DNA from: VXOI01 sp965261945
GTDB lineage: Bacteria; Chloroflexota; Dehalococcoidia; Lucifugimonadales; UBA3495
Reading direction: 5' to 3'
DNA length: 64,000 nt
Assembly (NCBI GenBank): GCA_965261945.1
Contig: CBDHEF010000002.1
Span: 2,852,001-2,916,000, forward strand
The notes below the pieces were generated by a model. That model had not been told where the DNA came from, did no database searches, and saw only the letters and a list, made by a program, of their open reading frames with translations. Below, in pieces: positions 17,229 to 26,076 of the stretch (within the stretch, counting starts at the first letter, position 1; every line of letters starts with the position of its first letter). The position numbers and the translations under genes were made by a program.

Positions 17229-19117
17229 CTAGCGGTCCAGCCAGAGGTCTTCGTGCTTGAAGCCGTACTGCACCGTCTGGGGCGGGTTGAATCCGCGAAT
17301 GTCCTCGTGTACCAGCCAGAAGAACTTGCCCCAGAAGAGGGTGACCCAGTGGTTGTCCGCGTAGCCCGCTTCGATGTTGGCGGGATCGGTGGGCACCAGG
17401 TATTGCTCGATTTCCTTCAGGATCTCGCGGCGAGCGTTAATGTCCTGCTCCACCTTCTGCTGCTCGAACAGGCCGCGAATGGTCTCGGTTTCCCAGTCGG
17501 TGTAGTTGCGGGTGGCGCCCTTGAGGTACACGCCGCCCAACAGGGCGTCGGCGTCCAGCACCGTCATGCCCTCGCCCTGGCAGGAGATCTCCCAGTCACC
17601 GGGTGAGTCGGCGTGAGTCGGCAGCGCGGGCCGTCTGGTACAGGGCATAACCGGCGGCGCTTTCATGCACCTGGATATCGCCCTTGATACCCAGGGCATC
17701 TTCCAACTGCTGCTTCACGGCGATGCAGGTGTCGGGGTAGGAGCCGACCTGACGCACGTCGTACTTGGTATCGAAACCATCGGCAAAGCCGGCGTCGGCC
17801 ATCAGCTGCCTGGCATAGGCCAGGTCAGCCTCGCCTTCGGGAGTGGACTTGGAACGTATGCCCGGCCAGCTCGAGCACTCATCCAGCGCGTGGCCCATGC
17901 CCATCATCGGGCAGGGGGTGTCGGCAGTGCCGTCCTCAACCAACTCGTTGAGCTGGTCGTAGTCCAGAGCCAGGTAAATGGCCTTGCGGACGCGCGGGTC
18001 GGTGAACGGCTCCACCTTCCGGTTAATCATCAGACCCCAGTTGCGGGTGCCGGGCAGCTCGTGCGCCACCACATGGCCTTTGTCGTCGTCCCGGGTGTCA
18101 GCGTCCACTTCAAGGTACTCGGTGGGCGACAGGTTGGAGAACCCGGAGTTCATCATCTCCAACTGGGCGGCCTTGAACTGCGAAATGAGCGTTCCGGTAT
18201 CCACGATGATGAAGTGGTCGATCTGGTCGAAGTAGGGCCGGTTTTCCTTGAAGTAGTTCTCGTTCTTAACCACCCGGTAGAAGTTGCCCCCGGCTGTATT
18301 CTTCGAGGATGTACGGGCCCGACATGGCGCCGTATTTCATCACGGTCTCAGCCTGCTTCAGGTTCTCGACGGCGGGGTTTTCCAGCACATGCTTGGGAAG
18401 CACCTTGGCATAGTCGAGAGACAGGAAGTTGATGAATGCGCCGGACGGGAAGGAGAGGTTGAACTCCACCGTCGTGCCGTCAATCATCTTCACGCCGCCT
18501 TCCTCTACGGGAAGGGTGTAGTTGCGGAAGAGACCGGAACGCCCGATGGAAACATCGGGATTCATGTACCGGGCCATGCTGAACTCGACGTCGGCAGCGG
18601 TAAGGGGAGTGCCATCGTGCCATACGGCGTTGTCAACGAGGTTGAAAGTAACCGTCTCGCCACTGTTACTGAATTCCCAATCGGCGCAGAGGTCGCAGAC
18701 GACCTTGGTGGTGTCGGTGGTGTCGAACTGCACGATCTGGTTGTAAAGCTGCGAGTAGGCCTGCACGCTGGACAGCGAGCCGGAACCCACGGGTTCCCAG
18801 ACCTCGGCGTCGGCGTAGGCGGACATACGAATGTTGCCGCCGGCCAGGGCTTCACCCGTCACGGGCTGGGCCGCTATGGAAGTGGGTGTCGGGACCGGGG
18901 TGTTGGTCGGGCGTTGCCCCGCCGGAGCGGCCGTGGGGGCCGGGGCGCTGCCAGAGGACATGGCCTCCGTGGGGGCTGCGGCAGGCGCGCTGGTCGGCGC
19001 GGGTGCCGCGGTGGGCGCCTCCGTTGGATCTGAGCCGCAGGCCGCCACCATTGCCAGGGCCACAATCAGCGCCAGCGGTATCAGCGCTCTAAAGTTAAGT
19101 AACCGGTACATTGACAT
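17229..19117 (-). pseudogene. Peptide substrate-binding lipoprotein with two frameshifts
   Basis: Together three frames rebuild one family-5 binding protein of about 620 residues. It has a lipoprotein signal with Cys27 (MVAAC), a Thr/Pro/Ala linker, a binding domain (DNAVWHDGTPLTAADVEFS, FTDPRVRKAIYLALDYDQL) and a C-terminal segment ending HEDLWLDR. The first break, at the C5 run 18287-18291, is repaired by removing one base (SRGNFYRVVKNENY). The second is a 10-bp tandem repeat, GTGAGTCGGC at 17603-17612 and 17613-17622, repaired by deleting one copy. The next gene downstream, the permease, is also broken. Confidence 0.85.
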
Positions 19118-19366
19118 CTCCTATAATCCGAGCGGGTCGGTCGGCGGGGTTTGCGCGAATGTTCCTCTCCCTTTCCCGGCGGAATTTGTGGGCGGAATTC
19201 GTGGCTCCGGTCAGCAAAGACAAACCCGCGGAGGTAAAAGCCGCTGATGGCGCAATATCGCAACGTTTGGGTGTGCCAAGCGGGAATTGCGGCGGTTTGA
19301 CAGCAGTTTGACCCGACAGTAGTATCTCAATACTTAGAGTTCAGGAATTCGCAATTCGGAGAACGC

Positions 19367-20923
19367 ATGAAATACGACTATATTGTGTTGGGAGCCGGGT
19401 CGGCCGGCTCCATCATGGCCTCGCGGCTTTCCGAAAACCCCGGCGTTTCCGTGCTGCTTGTCGAGGCCGGCCCAGACTACCCCGACTTCGAGTTGCTGCC
19501 CGATGAGGTCAAGTACGGGTTCGCCACGGCGACCGACGTCATCACCAAGGACCACAACTGGGAGTTCATCGGCAAGGCCACCGACATCGCGCCGCCCATG
19601 CGCGTTCCTCGCGGCAAGGTCACCGGCGGCTCCAGCGCCATCAACGGGCAGATGTTCCTGCGGGGAGTGCCGGAGGACTACGACGCCTGGGCCGAAATGG
19701 GCAACACCGATTGGAATTTCCAGGGCGTTCTGACCTATTTGCGGATGATTGAGAGCGACGCGGAGTTCGGCGGGGACGACTTTCACAATTCCGACGGCCC
19801 GATAATCGCCCGCCGGTTCGCCAAGGCCGACCTGATGCCGGAGCAGTTGGCCTTCTATGACGCCGCGCTGGCCGCCGGATTTCCCGACAGCCCCGACCAG
19901 AACCACCCGGAAGCCTCCGGCGTCGGGCCGTCGCCGCTGAACAACCCCAACGGCATTCGCTGGAGCACTGCGCTGGGTTATCTCAACCCGGCCCGCCACC
20001 GGCTGAACCTTACCATCCGGGCCAATGCGCTGGTGCGCCGCATCCTGTTCGAGGGAAAGCGGGCCACCGGGGTCGAAGTGGAGAGCGGCGGCGAGCGGTT
20101 TGTGGCGGAAGGCGAGGAGATTATTCTCAGCGCCGGCCCGGTCTGCTCCCCGCATATCCTGATGCTCTCCGGCGTCGGGCCGGGGGACCAGCTTCAGGCC
20201 CAGGGCGTTCCGGTGGTCCACGAGCTGCCCGGCGTGGGCCAGAACCTGCGCGACCATCCCTTCGTCCCGGTCACCTTCCGCACCAAGCCCGACCACGTTT
20301 TCAACGAGCACGACCCCCGCTTGCAGATGATGATGAGCTGGACCGCCGAAGGCTCGCATCTCCGCAACGACATGATTTTCGTCGTGCTGTCCTACGCGAC
20401 GGAGGAATGGTCCCGCGACCCCGGCGCTGAGAACGCGGATCCCGTCGGTTTTCGCATTGCCTCCGGGCTGTACCTGGCGGAGGGGGCCGGCGAGCTGCGG
20501 TTGCAATCCCCTGACCCCGACCATCAGCCCATTCTGGATTACAATTACTTCGCCGAGGAGTTCGACCTGCGCCGTATGCGGGAAGGTGTGCGCCTGATAG
20601 CGCGGCTGTCGGAGCATTCCGCCCTCGCAGATCAAATCCAGGAGCGGATGAGCCCCACCGACGAAGAACTGGCGGCCGACGAGGCGCTGAACGCCTTCAT
20701 CCGTCGTAACGCCACCACCGGGCATCACATATCCGGCACCTGCAAGATGGGGCCGGCTTCCGACCCTCTGGCCGTGGTGGACCAGCACGGGCGAGTGCAC
20801 GGGCTGGAGGGCCTGCGGGTGGTGGACGCCTCCGTTATGCCGGACTGCATACGCGCCAACACCAACGTCACCACCATGATGATTGGAGAGAAGATAGCGG
20901 ACTATGTCCGCAACGGCGGGTAA
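19367..20923 (+). CDS. GMC-family FAD oxidoreductase (choline dehydrogenase-like)
   Basis: This is a 518-residue flavoprotein that oxidises an alcohol or similar substrate. The FAD dinucleotide motif is GAGSAGSIMASRLSE (about residue 9). The GMC signature GGSSAINGQMFLRG is near residue 85, and the active-site region has GHHISGTCKMG with the catalytic-type His and the downstream Asn in RANTNVTTMMIGE. Ribosome binding site GGAGAA precedes ATG 19367. The length is normal for the BetA-like group. It stands alone, so the substrate cannot be inferred from neighbours. Confidence 0.93.
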   Translation: MKYDYIVLGAGSAGSIMASRLSENPGVSVLLVEAGPDYPDFELLPDEVKYGFATATDVITKDHNWEFIGKATDIAPPMRVPRGKVTGGSSAINGQMFLRGVPEDYDAWAEMGNTDWNFQGVLTYLRMIESDAEFGGDDFHNSDGPIIARRFAKADLMPEQLAFYDAALAAGFPDSPDQNHPEASGVGPSPLNNPNGIRWSTALGYLNPARHRLNLTIRANALVRRILFEGKRATGVEVESGGERFVAEGEEIILSAGPVCSPHILMLSGVGPGDQLQAQGVPVVHELPGVGQNLRDHPFVPVTFRTKPDHVFNEHDPRLQMMMSWTAEGSHLRNDMIFVVLSYATEEWSRDPGAENADPVGFRIASGLYLAEGAGELRLQSPDPDHQPILDYNYFAEEFDLRRMREGVRLIARLSEHSALADQIQERMSPTDEELAADEALNAFIRRNATTGHHISGTCKMGPASDPLAVVDQHGRVHGLEGLRVVDASVMPDCIRANTNVTTMMIGEKIADYVRNGG

Positions 20924-21073
20924 ATCGCTCCGGCCCCGGTTGCTCAGTCTACTTCCCTCTTCCTCTGGAGGAGGGTTGCGGACGGGGTTCCCCCGGCCAT
21001 AGTTCGCGCCCGGCAATTTACCCTAAACCCGCCCTCTCCCTCCAGGGAGAGGGTTAATCATAATTGCCGGTTC

Positions 21074-21934
21074 CTACGCCCCGGAGGGCTTGCGGTAGGG
21101 TTCCAGCAGCAGCCGCACGTCGGTATCCACGTCGGCGTCCACGTAGAAAGGCTCGAAGTCGGCGGCGCGGGTCCAGATGCGGGACGCCTGGATCAGCGCC
21201 GCCCGCTCCACCGACGCCGGCCAGCGCAGGATGCCCATGCCGTCGCCGGAAGCGTGGGCCGCCGCCGCGCTGCCGTTCAGCCCGCGGGCTACGCTCAGTT
21301 CGTCCCCGTCTATGGCCGTGATCAGCGCCTGCTCGCCCGCCGCCGCCCCCTTGCCGTCCCCGCCCAGCAGGATGGTCTGGCCGGTGCGGAACTGCGAGCC
21401 GTCGCTGACGGTCAGGGCCGCGGCTTCCGCGCCCACCTGCGCCGCCAGCGTCGCGCCCGACGGCTCGGCGAAGCAACGGTAGCCCCAGAGGCCGGACACG
21501 CGAAAGTTGGCCTCGCCCGGCGCGAATCCCTCGCCGCGCCCCGTCCGCGCCTCGCCCTTCGACAGGCTCAGTATGGCGCCGTGGGGATGCCCCCACGGTT
21601 GCAGCGGCGCGGCGTTGTGGGGCAGCAGCCGGTAGTCACCGGCGTCCCACACCTTGCCGAAGGACAGCCCGGCGGTGTCGGCCTGGGCCAGCTCGGACAC
21701 CGCAATCAGGTCGGGAACCGCCAGCCGGTCGCCGCCGGAGCCGTCGAACAGCAGCGTCTCGACGCGAGGGTAGAAGTGGCGGTTGCAGTAGTGGTCCACC
21801 CAGTCCGACACCGCCAGCAGCAGCTCGAACAGCTCATCGTCGTCGTCCGGCCCGGCGGCCGGGTCCTTCAGCACACTGTCGTCCTTCAGCTTGGTCAGGT
21901 CGCCATACAGGGAGCGGTACGCTTCGCGGGCCAT
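21074..21934 (-). CDS. Phage head-tail connector-like protein
   Basis: The 286-residue product begins at ATG 21934 after a perfect AAGGAGG. The helical N-terminal half (LFELLLAVSDWVDHYCNRHFYPR) is typical of head-tail connector (gp6-like) proteins, and it is the distal gene of a phage head module. The C-terminal half contains a beta-rich segment (GAEAAALTVSDGSQFRTGQTILLGGD) and ends in an alpha-helical connector-like tail. Inside the gene, at 21555-21575, a dispersed repeat (TGAGCCTGTCGAAGG on this strand) is read as LSLSKGE. The exact role is inferred from gene order. Confidence 0.6.
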   Translation of the reverse strand: MAREAYRSLYGDLTKLKDDSVLKDPAAGPDDDDELFELLLAVSDWVDHYCNRHFYPRVETLLFDGSGGDRLAVPDLIAVSELAQADTAGLSFGKVWDAGDYRLLPHNAAPLQPWGHPHGAILSLSKGEARTGRGEGFAPGEANFRVSGLWGYRCFAEPSGATLAAQVGAEAAALTVSDGSQFRTGQTILLGGDGKGAAAGEQALITAIDGDELSVARGLNGSAAAAHASGDGMGILRWPASVERAALIQASRIWTRAADFEPFYVDADVDTDVRLLLEPYRKPSGA

Positions 21935-21959
21935 GGTTCCTCCTTCCCAAAAATTTGTG

Positions 21960-22143
21960 TAAAACCGCCATTTCCGCTCAACTCCCCCCATTTCCGCTCA
22001 AATTTCGTCATTTCCGGCCACCCCCGTCATTTCCGGCCACCCCCGTCATTCCCGCGAAAGCGGGAATCCAGCGCCTCCAGGCGTATGCCAATTTCACGGC
22101 AGCCGGAACTCGTGGGTTCCCGCTTTCGCGGGAATGACGGGGG
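21960..22143. repeat. Degenerate CATTTCC repeats plus inverted REP pair
   Basis: Degenerate tandem units of about 19 bp (CATTTCCGGCCACCCCCGT) at 21969-22046 run into the palindrome ATTCCCGCGAAAGCGGGAAT (22048-22067). An inverted partner (TTCCCGCTTTCGCGGGAA, about 22117-22134) lies across a 50-base spacer. The design resembles the core of the elements at 13039 and 57353, without their terminal repeats. Confidence 0.7.
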
Positions 22144-22201
22144 GTGCGAGAATGACGGGGCAGGCGGCAACTGGCAATGATGGGGGTGGCATCGGGCGTC
22201 C

Positions 22202-22288
22202 CTAGGGAACCTCTGAATAAGCGGGAAAACTAGCCACTCCCCGTAGCTGAAATCACGGCGATTAGAGACTTATTCAGAGGTTCCCTAG
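22202..22288. repeat. 87-bp MITE-like element with perfect 20-bp inverted ends
   Basis: CTAGGGAACCTCTGAATAAG is exactly mirrored at 22269-22288. The 47-base middle encodes nothing. The right end supplies the stop codon (TAG at 22287-22285) of the neighbouring minus-strand gene. Confidence 0.75.
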
Positions 22289-22683
22289 CTTTCCTCGGCG
22301 TACTCGATGATGACCTTGTGGCCGGTGGAAGGCGGGCGACCCCGCCAGCGCAGGCTGAGGGGCTCGCCGCGGCGTCCGCGTGGCCCCTGGTCGCGCAGGT
22401 AGGTGCGGGTGGAGGCCGTGCCCTTGTCGGGTACCGCCAGGATGTCCACGGCGCGCGACGGGTCGGTGACCAAGCTCCCCGCCGTGCCGAAGTAGATCTC
22501 GCACAGGCGCCGCCCGTCGGTTTCGGATTGAATCACCTTCACCCGCACCAGCCGGATGCGGTAGCCCTTGGCAGGGGCCAGGATGGTATGCCGCCCCCGC
22601 CTCCGTGGGGGTGTGACCTCTGCGGTCTTGAGGGTGAAGGGACGGCGGCGAAGCGGCGCCTTGTGAGACTGCCGGGTGGTCAT
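22285..22683 (-). CDS. Small phage-module protein, paralog of the next gene upstream
   Basis: The 132-residue protein has a basic N-terminus and a core (KGYRIRLVRVKVIQ, DGRRLCEIYFG, DQGPRGRRGEPLS, HKVIIEYAEES) that aligns end to end with the protein encoded at 22743-23162. The predicted mix of short beta strands fits a small beta-sandwich. In a phage head module such a pair might be decoration or cement proteins, but that is inferred from position alone. The start follows GGGAGG. The stop codon lies within the inverted end of a MITE-like element. Confidence 0.6.
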   Translation of the reverse strand: MTTRQSHKAPLRRRPFTLKTAEVTPPRRRGRHTILAPAKGYRIRLVRVKVIQSETDGRRLCEIYFGTAGSLVTDPSRAVDILAVPDKGTASTRTYLRDQGPRGRRGEPLSLRWRGRPPSTGHKVIIEYAEES

Positions 22684-22742
22684 GGTTCCTCCCTGAGGCG
22701 TGAGGAGCGGGAAAGAGTTCCCTCCCCCTACACCCCTGCTAC

Positions 22743-23162
22743 CTAACTCTCCTCGGTGGACTCGACCAGTATCTTGTGGGCGGTGTAGGGGGCCTCGCCG
22801 CTCCAGCGGCCGCTGAGGGGTTCGTCGCGCAGGCCGCGCGGCCCTTCATCGCGGGGAAAGACGCGGGTGGCATCCTCGCCCAGCTCCGGGATGTCCAGCG
22901 TGTCCACTGCTTTGCCCGGCTCAGACGCGATGGTCTCCCCCTCGCCGAAATAGACCTCGTAGAGCCGCCGCCCGTCGGCCACCTCCTGGATGACCCGGAC
23001 CCGCAGGATGCGCAGCCGCTTGCCCTTGTTGGGCCGCACCAGCGTTTCCCGCGCGTTGGAGGTGTTGGAGTCATGGGCGCGGAGCAGTGGCTCGTAGACC
23101 CTGGGCCGGGGCCGCACTTTTGTGTTTTGCGTGTTCTGGCGGCGGGGGCGGCGGTTGGTCAT
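22743..23162 (-). CDS. Small phage-module protein, paralog of the downstream gene
   Basis: This 139-residue protein has a basic, Arg/Pro-rich N-terminal tail of about 40 residues. Its beta-rich core (KGKRLRILRVRVIQ, DGRRLYEVYFG, DEGPRGLRDEPLS, HKILVESTEES) is shared with the product of 22285-22683. The pair is a tandem duplication with perhaps 40-50 percent identity in the core by eye. ATG 23162 overlaps the stop of the small membrane protein gene (ATGA), so the three genes are coupled in one operon. Confidence 0.65.
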   Translation of the reverse strand: MTNRRPRRQNTQNTKVRPRPRVYEPLLRAHDSNTSNARETLVRPNKGKRLRILRVRVIQEVADGRRLYEVYFGEGETIASEPGKAVDTLDIPELGEDATRVFPRDEGPRGLRDEPLSGRWSGEAPYTAHKILVESTEES

Positions 23163-23353
23163 CGCAGCATCCGTCCCAGGCCCGCTCCGCCCAGCGCCGC
23201 GATGGCCGCCAGCGACGCCGTGAGCGCCGACCCGTTGATTCCCTGCGAAAGAGCGTAGGTCTCTATGCCCGACACCGCCACGATGCCCAGTCCGGCCACC
23301 ACGGCCCACGTCCGCGAGAAGCGTCCCTCCCGCCCGTTCTTGGGTTGAATCAA
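23159..23353 (-). CDS. Small two-helix membrane protein of the phage module
   Basis: The 64-residue product has a basic start, then a hydrophobic helix (TWAVVAGLGIVAVSGIETYAL) and a second Ala/Gly-rich helix ending GRMLR. It starts with TTG at 23353 behind a strong AAGGAGGGG. Size and topology are holin-like, but its place between capsid and small structural genes is unusual for a holin, so the role is open. Confidence 0.55.
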   Translation of the reverse strand: MIQPKNGREGRFSRTWAVVAGLGIVAVSGIETYALSQGINGSALTASLAAIAALGGAGLGRMLR

Positions 23354-23378
23354 CTTTTCCCCTCCTTAAATAATGAAT

Positions 23379-23441
23379 AACCACAGAGTTCACAGAGAGC
23401 GCAGAGAAAGCCTATGGAATACCTCTGTGTTCTCTGTGGTT
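23379..23441. repeat. Hairpin repeat AACCACAGAG...CTCTGTGGTT
   Basis: AACCACAGAGTTCACAGAG is complemented almost perfectly by CTCTGTGTTCTCTGTGGTT across a 25-base loop, between the capsid gene and the small membrane protein gene. It resembles a palindromic repeat seen in many environmental bacteria. Confidence 0.7.
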
Positions 23442-23450
23442 AGTTTTTCC

Positions 23451-24809
23451 CTAGACGCCGGTGATGTTGTACTGCAACGCCGTGTGGGTGGCCGACGCGC
23501 GGGCGCCGCTGCGCTCCTGCAACGCGATGCGGAAGCTCACCACCATGATGTTCTGCCGCTTCTGGGCGTCGCGCACCGTCTCGATGGTCAGTTCGCGCTT
23601 GAAGCCCACCCGCCACTGCGAGCGGTTGACGATGAGCAGGCGGCCCTTGGTGTTGGCGCTGCCGCCGCTGGTCACCTTGCCGTCGGCGTCGGCCAAACGC
23701 ATCTGCTCCGAGACGATGACCGGGATGCCCTCCACCGCGCCGAGCTGCCCGGTCAGCACCGTGGCCTGGGGGCCGAACTTGTCCAGTGTGCGGAAGCTGT
23801 CGATGGTCAGCGCCTTGATGAAGGTGTTGACGTCGGTGATGTAGGCCAGTTCCGAGGGGCGCACGCCGTACCTGCCCAGCTTGCCGCGAATCTCGTTGAA
23901 CATATCGGCGCTGACCGCCGCGTTGTGGTTATTGCTCATGGCTGCGTTGTCAACCAGCGGCAGGTGCAGCAGCCCGTCGAAGCCGACCAGGAAGTGCCCC
24001 GTCCCGGCGGTGTTGGCGGCGATGGTCGCGCCGTCGGCGTTGATGCTGTTCTGAGTGGTAGTGTCGCCGTTGAGGATGACGTCGTCGATGACCTCGTGGG
24101 CATTGCGCAGCAGGCTGCGGCGCAGCTCGTCCATCATGGCGATGACCGCGTCTTCGTCCAGGTCGTAGGACCATGGAACCTCGGCTACCAGCTCGTGAGC
24201 CGTCAGCGTCTGCCGCGCCGTGGCCGGGGCGCTCCCGGTAACCGCCGTGTTCTCCGTCCCCGGATACCAGTTGACGCTGCCAAGCTGAAGCGGAATCTGA
24301 AACGGGTTGCTGGGCATCTGGACCGTGTTGAACAGGGGCGCGATGGCCGTTTCCAGGTTAACGTCGTCCCACAGGGCGCGGGCCTCCTGGATGTCCACCA
24401 GTTCATCGCCCTGCCCGGCGGTGGTGGAGTCCATCGCCGCCTTCAGGTTCGACTGCCAGTCCTCCAGCATCCGGGGGTTGGCCCCCGACGGCTCCCGGAG
24501 CTGCGCCGACAGCAGGCTGCGGGCGCAGGCCAGGTCCAGGTGGTCCAACCCGGCATACTTGCCGAAGACCACGCGGGCCCGGTCGCCGCCGGGCTGATCG
24601 CTCCCGTAGTGACGGAGCAGGGCCAGCTTCTCGCCCTGCCGCCGCCCGTCCTGCATCTTGGCGACCTGCGACCCGATGCGCTCCAGCTCCTCGCGCAGCG
24701 GCGGAATCTCCGAGTTCATCCGCGACTCGTAGAACTCGCGGATACCGCCCAGCTCCCGCTTCACCAGCTCCAGGCTGGCTGTGGAAAAAGCCCCGTTGTC
24801 TGTAGTCAT
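23451..24809 (-). CDS. HK97-fold phage major capsid protein
   Basis: The 452-residue protein starts at ATG 24809 after GAGGAGG. It has an N-terminal coiled scaffold-like region (about residues 15-65, REFYESRMNSEIPPLREELERIGSQVAKM). The HK97-type shell domain follows, with the E-loop region, the spine segment (DELRRSLLRNAHEVIDDVILNGD) and the A-domain with C-terminal strands (GAVEGIPVIVSEQM ... GRLLIVNRSQWRVGFKRELTIE). In phages it builds the icosahedral head. Here it is preceded by a prohead protease but no portal or terminase gene is present. No stop or frameshift is visible. Confidence 0.85.
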   Translation of the reverse strand: MTTDNGAFSTASLELVKRELGGIREFYESRMNSEIPPLREELERIGSQVAKMQDGRRQGEKLALLRHYGSDQPGGDRARVVFGKYAGLDHLDLACARSLLSAQLREPSGANPRMLEDWQSNLKAAMDSTTAGQGDELVDIQEARALWDDVNLETAIAPLFNTVQMPSNPFQIPLQLGSVNWYPGTENTAVTGSAPATARQTLTAHELVAEVPWSYDLDEDAVIAMMDELRRSLLRNAHEVIDDVILNGDTTTQNSINADGATIAANTAGTGHFLVGFDGLLHLPLVDNAAMSNNHNAAVSADMFNEIRGKLGRYGVRPSELAYITDVNTFIKALTIDSFRTLDKFGPQATVLTGQLGAVEGIPVIVSEQMRLADADGKVTSGGSANTKGRLLIVNRSQWRVGFKRELTIETVRDAQKRQNIMVVSFRIALQERSGARASATHTALQYNITGV

Positions 24810-25011
24810 ACATTCCTCCTCGAATTTGTTGCCTGATTTGTTGCCCGATGATTGTTTGAATCCCGGCAGGAGCAACACAGATTGCTGACATGGATATACC
24901 GGATGGGAGGGGATAACTTCATGCGAAATTGCCTTCTACCCACGCAAGTCCAATCCTGTGCATCCTGTCCATCCATGTCAGTTAAGTCCTATCCAGATTC
25001 GGGCAGCGCCC

Positions 25012-25599
25012 CTACCTCCACTCCGTGCGCAGTTCCACCAGGAGCGCGTCCAGCCAGGCGTCCGGCTCCATCCCCCGCCGCAGTGCGCTGCGGTTGGCCG
25101 GGACGGGGACGGCGCTGACCTCCAACAGCTCCTGTTCCAGGTAGCGCAGCCCCAGGAACCCGCCGGTGCGGGCGTCCCGCCGCTCCTCCCAGCGGATGGG
25201 CCGGAAGCCGACGGACACGCCCCGCTGGAAGCCCGAGGCATACAGCGCGGCGACCTCCTGGGCGAAAGCGCCGGGCGCGAACTCCATCTTCGCCAGCAGC
25301 CGGTGTGTTTCGCTCCACACCGACGCCGCGCGGCCGATGACCGGGTGGCGGTAGTCGTGGGCCCACAGCAACACCGGATTCTGGAGATACGCCTCCAGCC
25401 GCCAGCCGTCCGCCGACACCACGTCGCCGTGACGGTCCACGTCGTCGGTAGACAGCACAAAGGTCACCGGCCCAACGGCCTTCTGCCCTGTGTCCGCCGC
25501 CAGCCCCGACGCCAGTCCCGGCGAAGATGACGCCCCTGCTGCCACCCCCGCCGCGTTCCACTTGACCACCGGCGATTCTGCCCCGGAATACTGCTGCAT
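25012..25599 (-). CDS. HK97-family prohead maturation protease
   Basis: This 195-residue protease would cleave the scaffold part of the capsid protein. The family landmarks are in order: TFVLSTDDVDRHGDVV, the catalytic His in LLWAHDYRHPVIG, the catalytic Ser in RGVSVGFRP, and LLEVSAVPVPAN. ATG 25599 is chosen because GGAGG lies 5 bases upstream. The longer frame starting at TTG 25632 runs into a terminator-like hairpin. It is the first gene of the phage head module on the minus strand. Confidence 0.82.
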   Translation of the reverse strand: MQQYSGAESPVVKWNAAGVAAGASSSPGLASGLAADTGQKAVGPVTFVLSTDDVDRHGDVVSADGWRLEAYLQNPVLLWAHDYRHPVIGRAASVWSETHRLLAKMEFAPGAFAQEVAALYASGFQRGVSVGFRPIRWEERRDARTGGFLGLRYLEQELLEVSAVPVPANRSALRRGMEPDAWLDALLVELRTEWR

Positions 25600-25630
25600 C
25601 CTGTCCTCCAACCCCCTCCGGGCGCGCGCC

Positions 25631-25667
25631 AAACAAAAAGGGACACACCCGGCGGGGTGCGTCCCTC
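25631..25667 (-). terminator. Terminator just upstream of the phage head module
   Basis: GGGAC-CACCC and GGGTG-GTCCC arms form a hairpin (about 25640-25666) followed on the minus strand by TTTTTGTTT. No minus-strand gene is intact upstream, so the gene it served may have been lost. Confidence 0.6.
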
Positions 25668-25958
25668 TCGCTTCTTTCTCTGCCGGCCCGCTCGCCCTTC
25701 GACAGCCTCAGGGTGGACGGGCAGACTCAATGGAACTTATGTTCGAGTTTATGCAGGCGCCACCGGGCCTGTCAACGTGGAATTGTCACCGGACCGGTGT
25801 CTTTAATTCTCCCTCTCCCTTGTGGGAGGGGGCGGGAGTGAGGGTGAAATCCTGGGATGCCACGATTTCCGCTCACGAAAAAGGGCGCTCCAACCCCAAC
25901 CCTCCCGTCCGAAGAGAGGGGACAATCAAGAGACTCTGAACGATTGTCATATTTTAGA
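25668..25958. repeat. Intergenic repeats, no gene seen
   Basis: This stretch holds a CCCTTCGACAGCCTCAGG repeat (near 25690, the same family as in the genes at 9285 and 21555). It also holds a palindromic element between about 25797 and 25937 whose ends (GTCTTTAATTCTCCC and GGGACAATCAAGAGAC) resemble those of the element at 8399-8538. Confidence 0.55.
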
Positions 25959-25988
25959 TTGACAACCGGGGCGCAGATGGTGTATCAA
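25959..25988 (+). promoter_or_regulatory. Candidate promoter for the gene at 26077
   Basis: TTGACA (25959-25964) and TATCAA (25983-25988) are separated by 18 bases, 88 bases before the ATG. The -35 is a perfect match and the -10 is moderate. Confidence 0.45.
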
Positions 25989-26076
25989 TCTACTACCACC
26001 ATGCTTCCGATGTGGGTGGCTTTCAGGCTGCCTGCCCCGGTATGAAGCGGCCGTGCCGCAGCTTAGGAGGAGGAAA

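Noticed and set aside
19334..21016. 560-codon open frame on the minus strand
   Set aside because: It is antisense to the GMC oxidoreductase, with no ribosome binding site and a composition typical of antisense reading.
23373..24836. 487-codon open frame on the plus strand
   Set aside because: It is antisense to the phage capsid gene, whose motifs and ribosome binding site are convincing.
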